From Gammaproteobacteria bacterium (lineage in GTDB: Bacteria; Pseudomonadota; Gammaproteobacteria; UBA4575): a stretch of DNA of 64,000 bases. A program made the position numbers and the translations under genes. The notes under the pieces were generated by a model. It did not search any database. It was not told the DNA's origin and worked only from the letters and a program-made list of their open reading frames with translations. Position 1 is the first letter of the stretch. Every line of letters begins with the position of its first letter. Below are positions 28,782-38,426 of this stretch, in pieces. The DNA is taken from positions 1-64,000 of the forward strand of contig JANQOB010000002.1 in NCBI GenBank assembly GCA_028279275.1, in the 5' to 3' direction.

Positions 28782-28800
28782 ATGTTATGTTATAACATAA
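28782..28800. promoter_or_regulatory. A/T-rich palindrome upstream of folE2, possible Zur-type operator
   Basis: GTTATGTTATAACATAAC is a perfect inverted repeat (GTTATGTTA/TAACATAAC) about 77 bp upstream of folE2 and about 60 bp upstream of the divergent NHase-beta-like gene. Its form (a G-TTAT-N-TAAC dyad) is compatible with Zur-family sites. The regulator is not shown. Confidence 0.5.
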
Positions 28801-28859
28801 CACTAAGATAGTTGCTTCTACAATTTTCATAAATAAGATTCACGAGATTAGGAAACGTT

Positions 28860-29228
28860 ATGGGTAAACCGCATTACGAAAGCAAACATCGCTCGAAAAA
28901 AGCTATGAGAATTTTTGATCCGCTATGTTTTACGGGTAAAGCGAGTGATCCCAAATTCAAAGTAAACGATAGAGTACGCATTCGTAATTTGCCAGATGTA
29001 TTTTATAGCCACACACAGACCTATATGCGTGGCGCTGAGGCAACGGTCGTAAGAGTAGTTTATGAGTCTCAACCTGCTGAAGATAGGGCATGGCACAGCA
29101 CGGAAAACGTTGAGTGGAGGTACAGTTTGGTGTTCAAACAAAAGGAGCTTTGGCCTGATTACTCCGATACATTTTCACAAGACACCTTAGAAACAGAGAT
29201 TCCTGAGCATTGGCTGGAGCCGGTGTAA
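28860..29228 (+). CDS. Nitrile hydratase beta-subunit-like SH3 domain protein
   Basis: The 122-residue protein has the SH3-like barrel of nitrile hydratase beta: FKVNDRVRIRNLP, YMRGAEATVVRV, YSLVFKQKELWP and the ending IPEHWLEPV. It lacks the N-terminal helical half of a full beta subunit, and no alpha subunit (metal-binding CxLCSC) is encoded nearby. It is probably a stand-alone relative, as in thiocyanate-hydrolase-type small subunits; the activity is unknown. It is divergent from folE2 and shares the palindromic promoter region. Confidence 0.75.
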   Translation: MGKPHYESKHRSKKAMRIFDPLCFTGKASDPKFKVNDRVRIRNLPDVFYSHTQTYMRGAEATVVRVVYESQPAEDRAWHSTENVEWRYSLVFKQKELWPDYSDTFSQDTLETEIPEHWLEPV

Positions 29229-29252
29229 GAAGTCACAAAAAATAATTAATTT

Positions 29253-29280
29253 ATGACCGCTATTAGCCAAAAGCAGATAT
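29253..29280. repeat. Solo hairpin repeat, L-type
   Basis: ATGACCGCTATT and AAAAGCAGATAT form an imperfect stem, 24 bp after the stop codon of the NHase-beta-like gene. It is a diverged copy of the family. Confidence 0.65.
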
Positions 29281-29444
29281 TTATTTTTACATTGGGTCGC
29301 TGTAAGTCCATGTAAATTTCTCTTGCGGGGGAATCTGTAAAGTGTGAGGCTAGAATAGTTGGTAGACTGCTTGAAGATAGTTAGCAATTTCTACGGAGTC
29401 AGTGTTATACCTCCAAGCCATAAATCAAATTGAGTCCACTCCAT

Positions 29445-29669
29445 ATGACAGATACCACCGATATTTACTTCGAAAGTTATGCAGACTGGCGTCAAACGCT
29501 CACCCAGCGTTGCAAAATAAACTTGACGGCAGAGTATGCCCGTTCTCGAATATCTGCACTTCAGAATCCTTCGGATAAATCCACTCAGGAATTTATCGCC
29601 AAATATGGTGAGGCCTATCTACGACAAGTAATTGAATGGTTCGAACAAGCTGAGCGAGACGGTAATTAA
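29445..29669 (+). CDS. Small hypothetical protein
   Basis: The product is a 74-residue helical, acidic protein (MTDTTDIYFESYADWRQ at the start, AYLRQVIEWFEQAERDGN at the end). I prefer ATG 29445 to the upstream TTG at 29430, although neither has a strong ribosome site. It has no recognised family. It may be a partner of the NHase-beta-like protein, as it lies downstream on the same strand, but a hairpin repeat separates them. Confidence 0.55.
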   Translation: MTDTTDIYFESYADWRQTLTQRCKINLTAEYARSRISALQNPSDKSTQEFIAKYGEAYLRQVIEWFEQAERDGN

Positions 29670-29707
29670 TATCGCAATCTCTCAACGGCTAATGTAGAAC
29701 ACCTCTC

Positions 29708-29809
29708 ATGTCTGCTTCTGGCTGAAAGCAGACAAAAAATGGGATGCAGTTGGTTGGAATCATGTACTTACAAACTTAAAATGTCCGGTAATGACCCAAA
29801 GCGGACATT
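29708..29809. mobile_element. 102-bp two-hairpin element, copy 3
   Basis: The left hairpin ATGTCTGCTTCT...AAAGCAGACA (29708-29735) and right hairpin AATGTCCGGTAA...AAGCGGACATT (29780-29809) flank a spacer with TTGGTTGGAATCA. The length is again exactly 102 bp. It starts 39 bp after the preceding stop and ends 12 bp before the next ATG. Confidence 0.8.
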
Positions 29810-29821
29810 TTCTTATTGATA

Positions 29822-30295
29822 ATGTTTAAGTATCAAACATATCTCAAAGCAACATTGTTTTTGCCATTAATTCTGCCGTTGACAACAATCTTGTTATATT
29901 ATTTTTTTGATGACGACTTACTTGAAAGCGTTATACCTCAACCACTATATTCAACGATGTTGATATCAATTTTTGGATTATTGTACGCTGGCATACCATA
30001 TCTAATATTTATGATGTATGTTTTTGTGAAGTTAAATTCGTGGACTTATAGTAATACAATCAAATTTGTCAAAAAGTCGCCATTATATGTAAGTGCAGTA
30101 TATACAATTGTAATTTTCCCTTTCTCATTATTCCTTGCAATGGAAACGAAATTTTCAATCATGGAAACTATCCTGTTATTCTTATTCGTGTGCTTAGTTG
30201 GTGTGGGTTTTATTATTTTATTTGGATATTTTTATGTCTTATTGGTACTTGGTGGGCTTAAATTAGGCAAGAAGCGCGGTTACATAACCACTTAA
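29822..30295 (+). CDS. Small integral membrane protein, unknown
   Basis: The product has 157 residues with four predicted membrane helices (about 10-28, 42-66, 88-105, 115-145) and almost no soluble part. I use ATG 29822; an in-frame TTG two codons earlier is less likely. No family is recognised. It is followed 22 bp later by a perfect hairpin repeat and then direct repeat B, so it is the last gene of the accessory block. Confidence 0.6.
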   Translation: MFKYQTYLKATLFLPLILPLTTILLYYFFDDDLLESVIPQPLYSTMLISIFGLLYAGIPYLIFMMYVFVKLNSWTYSNTIKFVKKSPLYVSAVYTIVIFPFSLFLAMETKFSIMETILLFLFVCLVGVGFIILFGYFYVLLVLGGLKLGKKRGYITT

Positions 30296-30317
30296 TCGTA
30301 ATAATTTTAATTCTGAA

Positions 30318-30345
30318 ATGTCCGCTATTGGCCGAAAGCGGACAT
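30318..30345. repeat. Solo hairpin repeat, L-type, perfect
   Basis: This is identical to the copy at 26216: arms ATGTCCGCT and AGCGGACAT around ATTGGCCGAA. It lies 22 bp after the stop of the small membrane protein. Confidence 0.85.
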
Positions 30346-30462
30346 TACTTGAACTGGATAAAGGTGATATTTGGCTAGTTAGGATTTAAAACGTGTATAG
30401 AAATGTATATACAATTAGCCCTAATTTACAAAACATTGAAATTTCAATTACTTGAGTGCTTG

Positions 30463-30651
30463 AATGGCGGTGGTTGGAGTCTCGAGCTAACCCTACTCTA
30501 AGATATATCCCTGTATAACAGCCAATTTACAGGGAAATTTCCTTTATTTGACTAGTTGAAACTAGTAATTTACTTCCGTTTCGTTGATATAACGATCACT
30601 CTTGTGAATTGAACCTTAATTTGGATATTTTATAACAGGGAAATATCAGGG
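30463..30651. repeat. Direct repeat B (right boundary of accessory block)
   Basis: The copy matches repeat A at 12508-12698: AATGGCGGTGGTTGGAGTC, AACCCTACTCT, then a hairpin CCCTGTA/TACAGGG (30509-30515 and 30528-30534), and the second box TAACAGGGAAATATCAGGG at 30633-30651. The spacing between the parts is kept while the intervening sequence differs. The orientation is the same as A. The 18 kb between the two copies is the accessory block. Confidence 0.75.
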
Positions 30652-30661
30652 GAATTGAATT

Positions 30662-31444
30662 TTAGTCAAATCTTTTCCAATTATTGTTAATCAGAAACTT
30701 TTCGTTTTCAGCAGAAATTGGATTATCTAACATCAACTCATCAATCACTGAATTTATTACTTCTTCAACTCTATCCGAAGCAAGTTCAAAAGAATTTTCA
30801 TCTGTGGAATGCCGTGAGTTTTCCAAAAGCACTTCTAAGTTCCAAGATAAATCTGATTGACGGCATGCAACTCCAGTCATGTTTTTTGCTTCAGAATTAA
30901 TATCAAATTCGCGACAAAAATGACCAGTATTACTTTTGAAACTTAATATAGGCTTAACAAATACCTTATCGTTATCCGGGTTAGATAACTCAATTATAGA
31001 TGAGCTTGGTGTTGTTTCTAACACGCTATATAAAGCATTATTAGGCTGTATAGTCATTGCTAACATCGCAGAATTTTTACTATCAGGTGTTAGAAAATTC
31101 AAGTTACTTCCAATGAGTATTCCGAGTACCAACATTATGGATGCAGCAATTGCTGTAGGATACCAATTAGAGAAAGTCTTATTAGTCTTAGATTGCTTGG
31201 TACGGTTTATATTAATTATGTCTGCACTTTTTTCTTGAACGTTGTTAAGGTTATTGATTAATTTTTCTGGAATATTTTCAGAAATAGGAAAAGCAAGCGC
31301 TAGTAATTTATTAACTTTTTTTAAGTTATTTAACTTTATTTGTAGCTCTTTATTACTTTTAAGTTCAAGCTCAATCGACAGTCTTGTTTCTGAATTAAGC
31401 TCACCATCGATATATGCATTAAGTAATTGATCAGTTATTTCCAT
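30662..31444 (-). CDS. Membrane anti-sigma factor for the ECF sigma
   Basis: The 260-residue product starts with a cytosolic anti-sigma region (ITDQLLNAYIDGELN, typical of RsiW/RskA-type proteins), then a single membrane helix at about 95-115 (WYPTAIAASIMLVLGILIG) and a periplasmic domain with two Cys. No zinc-binding HxxxCxxC motif is visible. It starts 32 bp after the sigma gene and should hold that sigma factor inactive until an envelope signal. The periplasmic part is not a recognised sensor. Confidence 0.82.
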   Translation of the reverse strand: MEITDQLLNAYIDGELNSETRLSIELELKSNKELQIKLNNLKKVNKLLALAFPISENIPEKLINNLNNVQEKSADIININRTKQSKTNKTFSNWYPTAIAASIMLVLGILIGSNLNFLTPDSKNSAMLAMTIQPNNALYSVLETTPSSSIIELSNPDNDKVFVKPILSFKSNTGHFCREFDINSEAKNMTGVACRQSDLSWNLEVLLENSRHSTDENSFELASDRVEEVINSVIDELMLDNPISAENEKFLINNNWKRFD

Positions 31445-31476
31445 AATATAATTCCCATAATATGAAGATCACACTG

Positions 31477-31980
31477 TTAATCCTTAAGATTGATCGCACT
31501 TACCAGCACAGTTCTTGCTCTTGATAGTCTGCTCATTACTGTACCAACGGGAATTTCTAAGATATCTGCAGCATCTTTATAAGAATATCCTTCGATTGCT
31601 ATTAACCCGATTAAGAGTCGTTGATCTTCAGTTAAATCTTCCATCTTGGATAGTACCTGTCTTAATAACAAATTAGTTTCTGGTTCATTATGTGATAGTT
31701 CATTGAGATTTTCAGTTATTGAATCTATATCAATATTATGACCGCGAACTTTTTTTGCACGGAACTGATCAATCCATAAATTTTTTGCAATTCTAAATAC
31801 CCAATGATCAAACTGTTTGTTATCGTTCCATTTATCTGCATTTTTTAACACTTTCTCAGTAGTTGCCTGGCAAAGGTCATCGGCATCGTCTTGATTACCC
31901 GTTAAGCTATAAGCAAATCGCCTCAAGCGCGGCAGTAAATCAATGATTTCTCGATGAATTACGGTTAGTTCGTCATTCAT
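31477..31980 (-). CDS. ECF RNA polymerase sigma factor
   Basis: The 167-residue product has region 2 with LRRFAYSLTGNQDDADDLCQ and WVFRIAKNLWIDQFRAKK, and region 4 with LLIGLIAIEGYSYKDAADILEIPVGTVMSRLSRAR. This is a complete RpoE-type sigma. It is followed by its anti-sigma and is divergent from a subtilase gene 150 bp away, which together with the lipoprotein gene is the most likely regulon. Confidence 0.92.
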   Translation of the reverse strand: MNDELTVIHREIIDLLPRLRRFAYSLTGNQDDADDLCQATTEKVLKNADKWNDNKQFDHWVFRIAKNLWIDQFRAKKVRGHNIDIDSITENLNELSHNEPETNLLLRQVLSKMEDLTEDQRLLIGLIAIEGYSYKDAADILEIPVGTVMSRLSRARTVLVSAINLKD

Positions 31981-32129
31981 AGAGGACTTATTAGTAGGAA
32001 AACGGATGTGCTCACTATTTTATTCCCATAATCTTTGGAATATTTTCTATTAATAAGCCGTTATACATATAAATCGTACGTTATATGAATTTGTATAAAT
32101 TGGATCAATCTTGAATTTAAGGCAGGGAA

Positions 32130-33875
<1,746 letters not shown>

Positions 33876-33935
33876 TATGCACTTCACACTGTACCGGTGG
33901 ATAAATACTAGGTTAATTAGATTGAGAAAATAGAA

Positions 33936-34721
33936 ATGATTAAAATCGCTACTTTACTTACATTAACAATTACCATTCTAAATGGGTGTGCGGTTATTTC
34001 ACCTCAAATACAGGATTTCAATCCTGGATCAAGTGTTACGTCCATTGAGACGCCACATACTCATGTATTGAGCTGTTTGGGTGAAATGATCGACGCTGGA
34101 CATCATAGCCCCGTATATATAAATGTTCATCGGATGATTGATGAAACCATCCCAGAAGATTTTGAAGATAGAGGTTTAACAAGTGGTGGAATGTGGTTGG
34201 CCACAACCGCTATAACAAGATTAAATTCACAAAAAGTGGTTGCAGTTCTAGCTAAACATAGTAACTCTAGGTCTTATCCTGATGAAATTACTAAAATAGA
34301 TTTAAGAGGTGCGTTTACTCAATTTGACCGGCTTGCCGTAAGAGGTGATTTAGCGCTTAGTACCGAAATTAGAAAATGGGGATTTGATTTAGGTGGATCC
34401 GAGAATTATGAGTTGGTAACGGGTGATTTTACTACCTCAATTGATGGCCGTGTCTTAAATTCAACGGCAGTTGGGGTCATTGTTCTTACAAGCTCTCGTG
34501 ATGGGGCAGTATTCTATGATGATGGGGATGAGACGGTCGCGATAGCTTTAGATAGTGATGTCAGAGAAGGTCGACAAAATGCTCAAAGGCATATCATTGA
34601 AGCGGCAGTTGTGATCCATGTCGCGAAATATTTCAATTTAGACTACAAAAAGTGCATACAACCTGAAGATCTTATCAACACCCAAGAAACTAAAGTAATC
34701 GCATCCAACTCCGATCGCTGA
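33936..34721 (+). CDS. Outer-membrane-type lipoprotein, unknown function
   Basis: The 261-residue product has a lipoprotein signal with lipobox ILNGC (Cys18). The mature part has MIDETIPEDFEDRGLTSGGMW and a long block (GDFTTSIDGRVLNSTAVGVIVL) recalling CsgG/curli-assembly or LpoB-like lipoproteins, but I cannot assign a family. It begins 60 bp after the S8 protease gene in the same direction and is probably cotranscribed. It may be a surface partner of the protease. Confidence 0.65.
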   Translation: MIKIATLLTLTITILNGCAVISPQIQDFNPGSSVTSIETPHTHVLSCLGEMIDAGHHSPVYINVHRMIDETIPEDFEDRGLTSGGMWLATTAITRLNSQKVVAVLAKHSNSRSYPDEITKIDLRGAFTQFDRLAVRGDLALSTEIRKWGFDLGGSENYELVTGDFTTSIDGRVLNSTAVGVIVLTSSRDGAVFYDDGDETVAIALDSDVREGRQNAQRHIIEAAVVIHVAKYFNLDYKKCIQPEDLINTQETKVIASNSDR

Positions 34722-34989
34722 AATAGATCGTCTATTTATCGACTTCTCGCGCATCGTGCTATCGAATTGCACTTCAATTTGATTAGATTCCAAAAAAACC
34801 ATCTACCTTCATAAGCTGAAGTTCTATCAAACCCTTCGCCGGCCACGAGCAGCAGCTGGCTCGAATTCGATTTGGGTCGGATTACTATAACTGGTTCACA
34901 CTTTTAGCGATTCATATGGAATGAATGACATATCAAATCGTTATCTAATTATTCGAATAATACTTCACAATTTATAGGGAGAGGTAAAG

Positions 34990-35559
34990 ATGCATATGGA
35001 TAATCGTCGTACAAAGTATGAGAGAAGAAGCTCTTCGAACGTAGTGTCATTTCCATTTAGAAATAGCAGCGGAATTTTAATTACTGCTGATCATCGTATA
35101 AATTGTGATAGACGAAAAAAAGGCTTCGTGCTAACGGAGTCCGAAATCTCTCAGCAGGAATTTATTCAATATTTTAATAAGTTTGAAGAAGAAAATAGCG
35201 CTGAGCTGAAAAACATGGAGTCAGACCAAAACAGGGAGAGTTTAGGAATGTGTAATTATCATCTACTTTATCGAAAAGATGCTGAATGTCCTTTTTTACT
35301 TATCCACTATCTTGAAACATCAGACGATCATGACAGTGATCTGGAACCTGCATTATATGTTTTCGGAGATGGTAGTTTAAGCCGATTAACACAAACTGAG
35401 ATAGAACCTCTTCAGGTTTATAATATTCATGGTAAAGAGGCATACAAAAAGTATATTGAATATGGATGGGTTGATATAACTCATGAAACCGACACATTCC
35501 CACTCGTCATAAAATATTGGTTAGAAAATAATTACTTAATGAAACAAACCCTGGCATAG
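34990..35559 (+). CDS. Hypothetical protein, unknown family
   Basis: The product has 189 residues, soluble, with a basic N-terminus (NRRTKYERRSS, then DRRKKGF) suggesting nucleic-acid or acidic-lipid binding and an acidic C-terminal half. The ribosome site GGGAGAGGT sits just upstream of ATG 34990; a second ATG two codons later is possible. No motif is recognised. It is followed by a paired hairpin structure. Confidence 0.55.
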   Translation: MHMDNRRTKYERRSSSNVVSFPFRNSSGILITADHRINCDRRKKGFVLTESEISQQEFIQYFNKFEEENSAELKNMESDQNRESLGMCNYHLLYRKDAECPFLLIHYLETSDDHDSDLEPALYVFGDGSLSRLTQTEIEPLQVYNIHGKEAYKKYIEYGWVDITHETDTFPLVIKYWLENNYLMKQTLA

Positions 35560-35691
35560 AGATCGAAATTGTAGATAAATGGGATATATTAAACACTATT
35601 GTACGAAACTACTCGCCACAATTAAAAAACGGCATGGAACAATCTTTATTTGAATAACAAATTTTCACAAAGCAGCATAACGAACCCCCGA

Positions 35692-35713
35692 CCAATATTC
35701 GTTTGAATATTGG
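35692..35713. other. Perfect 9-bp hairpin
   Basis: CCAATATTC and GAATATTGG flank a four-base loop GTTT. It is followed immediately by a second hairpin with a T-run, giving a compact double structure between the hypothetical gene (stop 35559) and the convergent sensor-like gene. Confidence 0.6.
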
Positions 35714-35717
35714 GTTT

Positions 35718-35755
35718 AAGTCAGCGTACGCCAACTCGCGCTGACTTCTTTTTAT
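35718..35755 (+). terminator. Rho-independent terminator
   Basis: AAGTCAGCG (35718-35726) pairs with CGCTGACTT (35738-35746) and is followed by CTTTTTATTT. It would terminate rightward transcripts from the 34990 gene or from a small RNA beginning in the preceding hairpin. Confidence 0.75.
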
Positions 35756-35836
35756 TTCAATAAAGAAAATAAACTTATTTTGTTTTTATGGTTACGCACT
35801 CAAGTATAAGTTGACAATAATTAAAAAACGTTTATA

Positions 35837-37126
35837 TCACTTGACGATATAAAAGGCTTTTACTAATCGTTGTGCTTTAATTCGTATGATATCTTCAATG
35901 GTGCGTACTTCTGACAAGATATTATCTAAATGCTTATAGGTATCATCTGAGTAATTACTTCCTTCTTTAGACAGACTATAAAGCTCAGAGACAATATTTT
36001 TCAATTCAGCATTGACGGACATGTAAAGTGAATTGGCAATTTTTTTGCGATCCTTTTGTTGAATATCATTTAAAAGCTGAAATTCATTTATTAATTGCTG
36101 GTTTTTTTCCTCATTGCGAGCGAGTCTTGATTCATCACTCAAGGTGTCCATTTCCTTTAAGACACATAATACAAACATCCCACTCTCGGTAGGAATGATG
36201 GATAATGTAGTATCGATATCATCGCTTAACCCCAATGTAGTAATATATTTTTGGCAACAGCTATGCGTCTTTCCTTCATTCATTGCACGGTCTAGCATGA
36301 GTTTTAGTTCAGAGTCACCATTAGGGACAATGCTAGAATAGTCAGCCATTACAAGCTTTGAAGCATCATGACCAAAAAACTCACAAGCATAATCATTTAC
36401 ATCTACAATTTTACGGGTAACCGGATCGATGATGATCACGGCGTGATCGATATGCTTCATCACAATATCTAATGATTTTAAGAGGGTACGGTTAACATTC
36501 TCTAGTGATAGAGAATCGAGTATTGAATTATTAATATTTTTTTCTAATAGCAATAGAAATAAGAAAAAAGTAAGAAAACAAGCACCCACACAAAATTTTG
36601 ATGGTGAGTTCATAAAAAACAAGTAGATGGATCCTGGAAGTACCGCAGGAACAACAAAACATAAAAAAGCAATCATCGATGCAGAAACGGAAACCGCAAC
36701 CCCAGCACAAAGTCCCGCGATCAAAAGTACCGTAAACTGAATGGCTGTGGTACCCGCATTTTGAGCCACTATAAAAGTGAGTAGACCCCAAAGAATTCCA
36801 GATATGCAGATGCCTACTAAATAACCTTTATAATACTGATCATACGAAACTTGATTTGTACTAGACAAAGTGTGATAGCGTTTGGCTAAAACCAACCTCG
36901 CCAATAAAACGATGGCTAGTAAAATACTCCACCCAATCAATATAGTTGTAGGTATCTGATTCCAAAGTAATATAAATACAAATATTGCAATAAATGTACT
37001 TGCCCATAAAGCAAGGGGGGCATGGTCATAAAGATGTTGAATTTGTCTTGCTTGAGAAATACAAGCATGATTAAGCTTGGGAGTGCGTAATACTTTGGCT
37101 GTTTGCAAAATATTAGAATACATCAA
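35837..37126 (-). CDS. Membrane PAS sensor-like protein without kinase catalytic parts
   Basis: The 429-residue product has six to seven membrane helices in residues 40-200, a PAS domain (about 215-330; IIDPVTRKIVDVNDYACEFFG), and a C-terminal coiled-coil region (about 345-420). The coil contains DRKKIANSLYMSVNAEL, aligned by me to the HisKA_3 box ERxxIAxxLHDxxxQxL. The phospho-accepting His position is Tyr, and no HATPase domain follows. It may signal by protein contact or be a relic. Confidence 0.7.
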   Translation of the reverse strand: MMYSNILQTAKVLRTPKLNHACISQARQIQHLYDHAPLALWASTFIAIFVFILLWNQIPTTILIGWSILLAIVLLARLVLAKRYHTLSSTNQVSYDQYYKGYLVGICISGILWGLLTFIVAQNAGTTAIQFTVLLIAGLCAGVAVSVSASMIAFLCFVVPAVLPGSIYLFFMNSPSKFCVGACFLTFFLFLLLLEKNINNSILDSLSLENVNRTLLKSLDIVMKHIDHAVIIIDPVTRKIVDVNDYACEFFGHDASKLVMADYSSIVPNGDSELKLMLDRAMNEGKTHSCCQKYITTLGLSDDIDTTLSIIPTESGMFVLCVLKEMDTLSDESRLARNEEKNQQLINEFQLLNDIQQKDRKKIANSLYMSVNAELKNIVSELYSLSKEGSNYSDDTYKHLDNILSEVRTIEDIIRIKAQRLVKAFYIVK

Positions 37127-37520
37127 CGCAAACTTATTCTTAAGAATCTAATTGTCGAAAGTAAATAATCGTTGCAAATGTACATGATCATTGCATAGGT
37201 AGGTCATCTAACTTATGGGTAGGATATCAAATTTAGTAATTCACGTTTATAACATTTAGTTAATTCAAATAAATAGCAATCATTAATGTCGTATATAAAA
37301 ATTTATTTATATCTAATTTATAAACACAACATTTTGATCTAAACCAATAATTAAAATTAATAATTAACTCGTCAATTTATTGACTACGAGTTAACTTTGT
37401 TTCATCTGCCGATTGCATAAATACGTTCAATAAATCAAATATATATTGAACAGACAGTAGTTCTAAAGTTTTACGAGCTGATTTTTTATTACTTATATAA
37501 AGAAAAAAACACAAAAAAGT
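37127..37520. promoter_or_regulatory. Regulatory region with nested inverted repeats
   Basis: Two inverted repeats lie upstream of the repressor gene. The first is TTAACTCGT/ACGAGTTAA (37364-37372 and 37386-37394), enclosing a smaller palindrome GTCAAT-TT-ATTGAC (37371-37384). The second is GTTCAATA/TATTGAAC (37425-37432 and 37444-37451). They are good candidates for operators of the divergent repressor and sensor-like genes. Core promoter boxes cannot be set with confidence. Confidence 0.5.
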
Positions 37521-38183
37521 ATGTCGGGTATATTTAAAATAAGACGAGATAATCTAAGGCGCGTAGTAAAAAAAAGTGGGTCAGGCGGGCAACGTAAACT
37601 TGCTGAAGCCATCGGGCGTGCTGAATCGTATTTATCACAAATTATTGGCAAGAATCCTACAACCAATATTGGAGATGAGTTAGCACGCATTATAGAGAAC
37701 AAGCTGAATAAGCCAGAAGGGTGGCTCGATCTACCTCATGATTTACAAAATGTCGTCTACAATGGAGTCCCTATCGTGGGCGATATTGAAACAGGACCCT
37801 TACTTCAATCATTGGATGATGATGTATTACAAGATTTAGGGCTAGGTTACATTGCGATACCAGCGGCATCTAAAAAATGGTACGGCTTGCTAGTGAACAG
37901 TAGTAAATATCATCCTCGTATGCGAGAAGGTGAAGCCATTGTTGTAATGACAGACATTGAGCCCAGTTCAGGACAAGACGTTTTAGTAAAAGATAAAGGA
38001 GGGGAGATCTATTGTGTTGAATTTTTAAAAATGGATAACAATGCGATTTGGTACAACACTCTAGATTATGAACGCAAGCGTAATTCCATCAAACAGGACA
38101 ACATAGAATTTATTCACACGATCGGTGCCATTGCTCAAATTAGCGAACTTGTCAATTCTGTTGACGAAACTCCTTCCAACTAA
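37521..38183 (+). CDS. XRE/S24-like repressor lacking self-cleavage residues
   Basis: The 220-residue product resembles phage CI/LexA-type regulators: an N-terminal helix-turn-helix (QRKLAEAIGRAESYLSQIIG, about 24-43) and a C-terminal S24-like fold starting VPIVGDIETGPL. By alignment to GDSMxPxxxxGD, the catalytic Ser is Lys (SSKYHPRMREGE), and the usual Lys segment reads CVEFLK. It is probably a stable, ligand-responsive or constitutive repressor. It is not next to recognisable phage genes. Confidence 0.78.
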   Translation: MSGIFKIRRDNLRRVVKKSGSGGQRKLAEAIGRAESYLSQIIGKNPTTNIGDELARIIENKLNKPEGWLDLPHDLQNVVYNGVPIVGDIETGPLLQSLDDDVLQDLGLGYIAIPAASKKWYGLLVNSSKYHPRMREGEAIVVMTDIEPSSGQDVLVKDKGGEIYCVEFLKMDNNAIWYNTLDYERKRNSIKQDNIEFIHTIGAIAQISELVNSVDETPSN

Positions 38184-38426
38184 ATCATCATTCAATGTAA
38201 TTGCAAGTATCACACACTCGAGATACTTTACAAATCAAGCCGATTTTTTGATGATCGATTCGATCTTTTTGTACATCGTTTCATGCTCCTCATAAAGACA
38301 TGATGACTCTCTCACTCATAGCCTCTTGACCATTTAACACGTATTTTTCATTTTTCATCTTCTTTTACTGAAGAAAATTAAAAAAGTGCCGGAATTCAGG
38401 CGTACTTTATTAATGAGAATAAAAAT

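Noticed and set aside
28860..29669. Functional nitrile hydratase operon
   Set aside because: No alpha subunit with the metal-binding CxLCSC motif and no activator is encoded; only the SH3-like half of a beta-type subunit is seen.
24283..30345. Integron cassette array with attC sites
   Set aside because: The gene-plus-hairpin layout resembles one, but the repeats lack the RYYYAAC/GTTRRRY core sites and no tyrosine integron integrase is present. I report the repeats as their own family.
12508..30651. CRISPR array from the recurring short repeats
   Set aside because: The repeats are far apart, separated by whole genes, and no cas genes are present.
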